Below, piece after piece: positions 59,259 to 64,000 of a stretch of DNA of 64,000 bases (the stretch's first letter is position 1; each line of letters starts with the position of its first letter). Source of the DNA: Desulfatibacillum aliphaticivorans DSM 15576 (GTDB lineage: Bacteria > Desulfobacterota > Desulfobacteria > Desulfobacterales > Desulfatibacillaceae); assembly GCF_000429905.1 (NCBI RefSeq), contig NZ_AUCT01000009.1, positions 144,725 to 208,724 of the forward strand, written 5' to 3'. A model generated the notes under the pieces. It was not told the origin of the DNA. It saw only the letters and a list, made by a program, of their open reading frames with translations, and ran no database searches. Position numbers and translations under genes: made by a program.

Positions 59259-59969
59259 TCAAGGGCGGGTGAAATAATACACGCAGCTTTTTCCGATAAA
59301 CGGGTTGAGCAGTTTGTCCAATGCACGGGTAAGCCACGGTTTTTTCATGATATCCCAGACGAGAAACCGATGGTATAGCCGGACCGCGCGGGCGTCCTCG
59401 TTGTCCAGACTCATGGCGCATTTAAGCCACCAATAGGGGGTGTGGAGCGAATGGGCGAAATGGCCGCCCCGGTATTTCATCCCCACGCCCTCGATGAGTT
59501 TAAGCAGGGACTTGCGGGTGTATATGCGAATGTGCCCGCCTGGAGTATTGTAATATTGCTCCGAAAGAGTCCAGCAGATCACTTCCGGCGTGTACCTGGG
59601 CACGCTCACCGCCAGCACTCCGGTGGGCTTTAGCACCCGCACCAGTTCGGCGGCGGCCTTTTTGTTATTGGGGATGTGCTCCAAAACCTCCGAGCAGATG
59701 ACCGCGTCGAAAAAATCGTTTTCAAACGGAAGGCAAGTGCAGTCCCCGGAAAAAACCTGCCACGTTCCTCCGCCGCCCATGCCGGCGTCGTCCATGGCGC
59801 AAAGCATGCCGCGGGTTTGGGCCACGTCGCTGGGGTTGAGATCCAGGCCCACGGCCGTGATTCCGGGCTGGCAATAGGCCTCGCAGGTATGGCGGCCCTG
59901 GCCGCAGCCCACGTCCAGAATCCTGCTTCCCGGCTTCAACTTGAGGCGCTTGAAATCAACGGTAATCAC
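59259..59969 (-). CDS. class I SAM-dependent methyltransferase
   Basis: 236 residues from GTG 59969 (AGGCGATCA ahead). SAM motif ILDVGCGQGRHTCEAY, GLDLNPSDV, FDAVICSEVLEHIPN and VRVLKPTGVLAVSVP define a Methyltransf_11-type domain. The C-terminal 80 residues have Arg/His/Trp-rich stretches (YYNTPGGHIRIYTRKSLLKL). The start overlaps the glycosyltransferase gene by 14 bases, so both likely modify the same glycan or lipid. The acceptor is unknown. Confidence 0.87.
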   Translation of the reverse strand: MITVDFKRLKLKPGSRILDVGCGQGRHTCEAYCQPGITAVGLDLNPSDVAQTRGMLCAMDDAGMGGGGTWQVFSGDCTCLPFENDFFDAVICSEVLEHIPNNKKAAAELVRVLKPTGVLAVSVPRYTPEVICWTLSEQYYNTPGGHIRIYTRKSLLKLIEGVGMKYRGGHFAHSLHTPYWWLKCAMSLDNEDARAVRLYHRFLVWDIMKKPWLTRALDKLLNPFIGKSCVYYFTRP

Positions 59970-61233
59970 TGATCGCCTCGCGGTACACGTCGGCAGTCTG
60001 TTCTGCGGCGTTTTTCCAGGTGAAAAGTTTGTGAACCCGGTCGTATCCGGCCTTGCCGTAAGCCTCGGCCTTTTGGGGATTGTCCAACAGATCTATGATG
60101 GCTTTTTCAAGCGCCAGGGGGTCGGCGGGCGGAACCAGAACCCCGGCGTCTCCCACCACCTCGGGCAGCGCGCCGCCGGTGGTGCTGATGACCGGCAGGC
60201 CGCAGGCCATGGCCTCTCCGGCGGGAAGCCCGAAGCCCTCGTAAACCGAGGGGACCACGGCAATGGCGGCCCGGGAGAACTGCCTCACAAAGGCGTCGTC
60301 GTCCAGGCGGCCGGTGAAGTTTACGATGTCCCCAATGCCCAGTTCGCGCACCAGCTTGACAATGCCGCCGTGCTTTTTGGGCGCTCCTATTACAGTAAGG
60401 GTTACATCCCTTTTCTTACGAACCTCATGCACCGCTTTAAGCAGGTGGTACAGCCCCTTGAGCGGCGTGTCCGCGCTGTTAGTCACCAACAGACGGTTTT
60501 TTTCCCGCTTTACTCCGTGCATGGGCCTGAAGTGATTGGTGTCAATCCCGTTGGGAACCACCTTGATCTTCTTGGGCCAGACCGGAAACTCCTGGGAGAT
60601 GTCCTTTTTGCTGGCTTCAGAAACCGTAACCACCCGGGTCATGTGCCGGGATACCCGCTTTTGCATGTCAATGAACGAATACCAGCGATGGATTTTCAGC
60701 TTTTTGAAGGGAGAACGCACGGATTGGACGGCCACGTCCCGATCAACCGTAATGGGGTGATGAATAGTAGCCACCGCCGGTAAAAAACGGGTGGCGCCCC
60801 ATATTCCGTAAGAAAGGCATTGGTTGTCATGTATTACATCGTAATCATTGTGGAATTTAGACAAAAACATATAAGCGCGCACGCCGAAAGTGAACGGCTC
60901 GGGATACCCCATGGTAGTCACGCCCATCCATTCGATGAAGTTGATGGGATCCATCAACTCGCCTACGCCGGGCATGCGAAAAGGATCTTCGGCGTTATAC
61001 AGGTCCAGGTTCTGAAGCTTGTGCAATCCCACCCCATCCACCAATTCAGGGTAAGGAGGGCCCGAAACCACATCCACTTCATGGCCTATGGACTTTAACG
61101 CGGAGGAGAGATATTTGACATAAACCCCTTGTCCGCCGCAGTGTGGATTGCTTCGATAGCTAAGCAAGCAGACGCGCAAAGGGCGGTCTCCATGGATGGC
61201 TTCCAATTGGCTCTTAGTATGTTTTTTGCTCAT
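59956..61233 (-). CDS. glycosyltransferase family 4 protein
   Basis: 425 residues from ATG 61233 (AAGGCGTA ahead; an upstream TTG at 61269 would add 12). GT-B fold: RVCLLSYRSNPHCGGQGVYV at the N-terminus, VVPNGIDTNHF, and the donor-binding SVYEGFGLPAGEAMACGLPV near residue 335. It transfers a sugar from a nucleotide-sugar donor, perhaps in cell-envelope or exopolysaccharide synthesis; no wzx/wzy genes are near. Coupled with the methyltransferase downstream. Confidence 0.9.
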   Translation of the reverse strand: MSKKHTKSQLEAIHGDRPLRVCLLSYRSNPHCGGQGVYVKYLSSALKSIGHEVDVVSGPPYPELVDGVGLHKLQNLDLYNAEDPFRMPGVGELMDPINFIEWMGVTTMGYPEPFTFGVRAYMFLSKFHNDYDVIHDNQCLSYGIWGATRFLPAVATIHHPITVDRDVAVQSVRSPFKKLKIHRWYSFIDMQKRVSRHMTRVVTVSEASKKDISQEFPVWPKKIKVVPNGIDTNHFRPMHGVKREKNRLLVTNSADTPLKGLYHLLKAVHEVRKKRDVTLTVIGAPKKHGGIVKLVRELGIGDIVNFTGRLDDDAFVRQFSRAAIAVVPSVYEGFGLPAGEAMACGLPVISTTGGALPEVVGDAGVLVPPADPLALEKAIIDLLDNPQKAEAYGKAGYDRVHKLFTWKNAAEQTADVYREAISDYR

Positions 61234-61458
61234 TACGCCTTGGCTCTGGAAAATTAAACCGCGGGTCAATAGTGGAAAAACGGGCTACCATTTGCCTTGA
61301 ACAAAAGCAACTTTTTTTTAACAAGTTTTGTTGGAATATACCATTTGTTCAAAAACACCCATTCCTGTAATTCACTTGTTTCATTGTCTATATTTTCGAA
61401 ATAAAGCAAAATGAAATCCAGCGGTTGATGGAAAAAAGTCTTGCAAAATTCTAGTAAT

Positions 61459-61502
61459 TGTGTAAACACACATCTGCTTAATACGCTAGGGTTATTAAGC
61501 AG
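61459..61502 (+). promoter_or_regulatory. two palindromes in the leader of the acyl-CoA dehydrogenase/ETF-oxidoreductase operon
   Basis: TGTGT-AA-ACACA at 61459-61470 is directly followed by CTGCTTAATA...TATTAAGCAG (61474-61502), a perfect 10-bp inverted repeat with a 9-base centre. They lie 80-125 bases before ATG 61583. The remainder of the gap 61234-61582 is AT-rich with no supported gene. Confidence 0.55.
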
Positions 61503-61582
61503 AACTCTCGATCTATTTTGGTTGGGGGGCAGCTTGATTTTCATATATATTCAAATGGTTATACCATAAGGAGAGTGAAGGC

Positions 61583-63391
61583 ATGGCACAGGTTTTATCT
61601 GACAGGCGGGATGTGCAGTTCGTACTCAACGAACAGCTGCAAATAGGGGATCTTTGCAAAAGCGAGCGCTACGGAGATCTCAACACCAAAACTTTTGACC
61701 TTTTCATGAACGAAGCCAGGGCTTTGGCCACCAAGGAACTGCTTCCCACCCGGGAAGAATCAGACCGCGTGGGCGCCACCTGGGACGACGGAAATGTGAC
61801 CGTTCCTCCTTCCTTTCACAGGGCTTACAAACTGTTCCGCGAAGGGGAATGGCTGACCATCGCCGATGACATCGAGGTAGGCGGCCAGGGCATGCCCCAG
61901 GTGTTGGCTTTTGCCTCTCTGGAACTTTTCGCCGCAGCCAACATGGCTTTCTCCATTTACACCATGCTGGGCCACGGCGCCGGCAAGCTGATTGAAGTTT
62001 ACGGCAGCGAACTGCAAAAGAAAATGTTCTTGGGCAAGGTCTACTCCGGCGAGTGGGGAGGCACCATGTGCCTGACCGAACCCGAAGCAGGCTCCGACGT
62101 GGGCGCCCTGACCACCACCGCCGTGAAGAACGAAGACGGCACCTACAACATCACGGGCAACAAGATTTTCATCAGCGCCGCTGACCACGACCTGGTGGAT
62201 AATGTGGTCCATCCGGTTCTGGCCCGCATTGAAGGCGACCCAGCAGGGACCTCCGGCATCTCCATCTTCCTGGTCCCCAAATACTGGGTGAACGAAGACG
62301 GAACCACGGGCGATTACAACAACGTGTACGTGGATCGCATTGAAGAAAAAATGGGCATCCACGCTTCCGCCACCTGCTCCGTGCAGTTCGGCGCCAAGGG
62401 CCCCTGCCGCGGCCTGCTGCTGGGCGAAGAACGCAAGGGCATGCGCATCATGTTCCATATGATGAACGAAGAACGCCTGAACGTGGGCGTCCAGGGGTTG
62501 GGCAGCGCAAGCGCCGCTTTCCTGCTGGCTCTCAACTACGCTCGCGAGCGCGTACAGGGCAAGGAAATCCTCAAGTCCCGCGATCCCGAAGCCAAAGGCG
62601 CGACCATCATCAATCATCCCGACGTTCGCCGCATGCTCATCCAAATGAAGGCTTACGTGGAAGGCCTCAGGAGCCTCAACTACTACACCGGTTACTGCAT
62701 GGACAAGGTTGTGACTTCCGAGAGCGACGAAGAAAAATCTTTGTATCAGGGCATTGTGGACCTGCTCACCCCCATCTGCAAGGGCTACACCACGGAAAAA
62801 TCCGTGCTGGTATGCAACGACGCCATCCAGACCTACGGCGGCTACGGCTTCACCAAGGAATATCCCGTGGAGCAACTCGCCCGCGACACCAAGATTCTTA
62901 CCATTTACGAAGGCACCACCGGCATTCAGGCCGCCGACCTTCTGGGCCGCAAACTCGGCATGCAGAAGGGCCAGGTTTTCATGAAGTTTCTTGAGCAGAT
63001 CAACGCCACCATCGCCAAGGGCAAGGAACTGGAAGCCACCAAGGCGTTGGCCGAAAATCTGGAAAAAGCGGTCATCAAGTTTTCCGAGACCGCCATGTCC
63101 GTCGGCAAAGCCGCCGCTTCCGAAAAAGTGCTGGCCGCTTTCGGTCACGCCACGCCTTTCATGGAAGTCATGGGCGACATCGTCCTGGGTTGGATGCACC
63201 TGTGGAGAGCCACCGTGGCAGCCCCCATGGTGGAAAAAGGCAAAAAGGACCTTGCCTTCTACAAAGGGCAAATGGAAACCGCCCGCTACTTTATCAATGT
63301 CATGCTGCCCATCACCTTCGGCAAGATGGATTCCATTCTCGCCCTGGACGATGCAGCCGTAGCCATTGACGACGCTTCCTTCGGCGGATAA
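61583..63391 (+). CDS. acyl-CoA dehydrogenase, long (about 600 residues) type
   Basis: 602 residues. TMCLTEPEAGSDVGALTTTA, NITGNKIFISAADHDL and YGGYGFTKEYPVEQLARDTK form the usual core, and the catalytic Glu is present in TIYEGTTGIQAADLLGR. A C-terminal helical domain of about 120 residues is typical of this family. It passes electrons to ETF. GGAGAG precedes ATG 61583. The gene 76 bases downstream encodes a likely ETF:menaquinone oxidoreductase, so this may be a main central beta-oxidation dehydrogenase. Codon use looks more biased (many GGC, CTG, AAC) than in the accessory dehydrogenases. Confidence 0.94.
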   Translation: MAQVLSDRRDVQFVLNEQLQIGDLCKSERYGDLNTKTFDLFMNEARALATKELLPTREESDRVGATWDDGNVTVPPSFHRAYKLFREGEWLTIADDIEVGGQGMPQVLAFASLELFAAANMAFSIYTMLGHGAGKLIEVYGSELQKKMFLGKVYSGEWGGTMCLTEPEAGSDVGALTTTAVKNEDGTYNITGNKIFISAADHDLVDNVVHPVLARIEGDPAGTSGISIFLVPKYWVNEDGTTGDYNNVYVDRIEEKMGIHASATCSVQFGAKGPCRGLLLGEERKGMRIMFHMMNEERLNVGVQGLGSASAAFLLALNYARERVQGKEILKSRDPEAKGATIINHPDVRRMLIQMKAYVEGLRSLNYYTGYCMDKVVTSESDEEKSLYQGIVDLLTPICKGYTTEKSVLVCNDAIQTYGGYGFTKEYPVEQLARDTKILTIYEGTTGIQAADLLGRKLGMQKGQVFMKFLEQINATIAKGKELEATKALAENLEKAVIKFSETAMSVGKAAASEKVLAAFGHATPFMEVMGDIVLGWMHLWRATVAAPMVEKGKKDLAFYKGQMETARYFINVMLPITFGKMDSILALDDAAVAIDDASFGG

Positions 63392-63467
63392 CAGGCAACT
63401 TAGTCAGGCAACGCCGGGCCGTTCTGTTTTCAGGGCGGCCCGGTAACCATTTAATCGGAGATAACCA

Positions 63468-64000
63468 ATGGAAACAACACACGAAGTCGTTGCCGCCGCG
63501 CCTGTGGAGCAGGTAGCGGGAGCAGCCCATGATCTGATCATCAACCTGCCTGCCCATTCCAGTTTTCTGGGCATTCCGGTATGGTTTTTCGCGCTGGTGA
63601 TTCCGGCTGTGGCCATCGGCCTGTTCGCCTATATCATGGCCAATCGCATGAAGCCCCTGGTATTGGCCAACCCGGACTTCCGGTTCAACCAGATCCCCGA
63701 GCGGGTGTTCCGCCTTGTGAAGTTCGCCATCGGCCAGTGGCGCCAGCCCCGTTACATGACGGCGGGCCTGCTGCATATCTTCATCTTCGCCGGGTTCATG
63801 ATTCTGTCCGTCAACTCCACCCGTCTGGTGATCTGGGGTCTGGCTCCCGACTTCCAGTTCCCCGGCCTGAACGGAATCGGCGGAACCATCTACCAGTTCA
63901 TCAAGGAAATCGCAGCCACCCTGGTGCTTGTTTCCTGTATTATCGCAGCCATCCGCCGGGGCATCATCAAGCCCGCGCGCTACGCCGTGCCGCCCGCTCT
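63468..64000 (+). CDS. membrane subunit/domain of an ETF:menaquinone oxidoreductase-like Fe-S protein, 3' end outside window
   Basis: Open from ATG 63468 (CGGAG 7 bases ahead) to the window edge, 177 residues so far. The first 35 are polar, then a membrane helix (IPVWFFALVIPAVAIGLFAY) and at least two more (MTAGLLHIFIFAGFMIL; ATLVLVSCIIAAI). The pattern matches the NarI-like N-terminal part of the heterodisulfide-reductase-related proteins that sit beside ETF and acyl-CoA dehydrogenase genes in sulfate reducers and syntrophs. Histidines for heme would include the one in LLHIF. It likely carries beta-oxidation electrons from ETF to menaquinone; the Fe-S part lies beyond the window. Confidence 0.75.
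   Translation, partial: METTHEVVAAAPVEQVAGAAHDLIINLPAHSSFLGIPVWFFALVIPAVAIGLFAYIMANRMKPLVLANPDFRFNQIPERVFRLVKFAIGQWRQPRYMTAGLLHIFIFAGFMILSVNSTRLVIWGLAPDFQFPGLNGIGGTIYQFIKEIAATLVLVSCIIAAIRRGIIKPARYAVPPA

Noticed and set aside
61266..61544. 92-residue minus-strand frame in an AT-rich spacer
   Set aside because: No ribosome site or homology recognised, and it covers the palindromic leader of the divergent dehydrogenase operon. A real small gene is not excluded but nothing supports it.
61760..63271. 503-residue minus-strand open frame
   Set aside because: Antisense shadow of the 602-residue acyl-CoA dehydrogenase; His/Gly/Ala-rich with no family match.

Overview
The window looks like chromosome from a strictly anaerobic, fatty-acid or hydrocarbon-degrading deltaproteobacterium (Desulfobacterota), most like Desulfatibacillum and its relatives. 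This is inferred from gene content: two glycyl radical enzymes, many acyl-CoA dehydrogenases, crotonases, MaoC hydratases and TetR regulators, a membrane pyrophosphatase, and the start of an ETF:menaquinone oxidoreductase-like membrane protein. No tRNA, rRNA, CRISPR array, phage gene or transposase was seen. Both ends are cut: the first gene lacks its N-terminus and the last lacks most of its C-terminus.

Region by region. 1-9.5 kb is mostly housekeeping: H+-pyrophosphatase, a CarD-type regulator, RluD, a PLP aminotransferase, a secreted FGE-like protein and GlnE. 9.6-15.6 kb holds a TetR/saccharopine-dehydrogenase-like divergent pair with two operator-like palindromes, then single-gene units for a crotonase, an SDR and a class I CoA-transferase. 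15.8-22.3 kb is a TetR-led operon with two paralogous glycyl radical enzymes around one activating enzyme. 22.3-26.1 kb has a decayed methyltransferase gene, a second TetR whose 28-bp operator recurs upstream of a MaoC pair, and a crotonase. 26.2-29.5 kb (minus) encodes a protein made of two TetR units in tandem, a Cys-rich 2x[4Fe-4S] protein and a BKACE-type beta-keto acid cleavage enzyme.

30.0-48.9 kb is a long plus-strand acyl-CoA catabolic island: a normal/degenerate pair of acyl-CoA dehydrogenases, hydroxyacyl-CoA dehydrogenase, crotonase, thiolase, two thiolase-fold proteins without the nucleophilic Cys, two DUF35 zinc-ribbon/OB proteins, a CrtC/AttH-like protein, MaoC hydratase, PHP and metallophosphatase proteins, a 601-aa acyl-CoA dehydrogenase, FAD oxidoreductases (one truncated), an orphan TRAP binding protein and an acyl-CoA synthetase. 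The Cys-less thiolase/DUF35/paired-dehydrogenase set resembles the actinobacterial steroid side-chain machinery (FadE28-FadE29, ChsH1-ChsH2, Ltp2). I infer that the island activates a branched or cyclic acid, dehydrogenates and hydrates it, and shortens it by a retro-aldol-type step in addition to ordinary thiolysis.

49-61 kb returns to housekeeping genes (pyrF; then on minus lysC, tsaE, nnr, pdxJ, ybeY, an HD phosphodiesterase, phoH, a methyltransferase and a glycosyltransferase). 61.5-64 kb starts an operon with a 602-aa acyl-CoA dehydrogenase and the ETF-oxidoreductase-like membrane protein, the likely outlet for beta-oxidation electrons.

Several intergenic regions carry one family of imperfect palindromes (outer arms GTCATCCCCG...CGGGGACCCAGnGTC) with at least two kinds of interior. 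One copy sits exactly where the FAD-oxidoreductase gene is broken.
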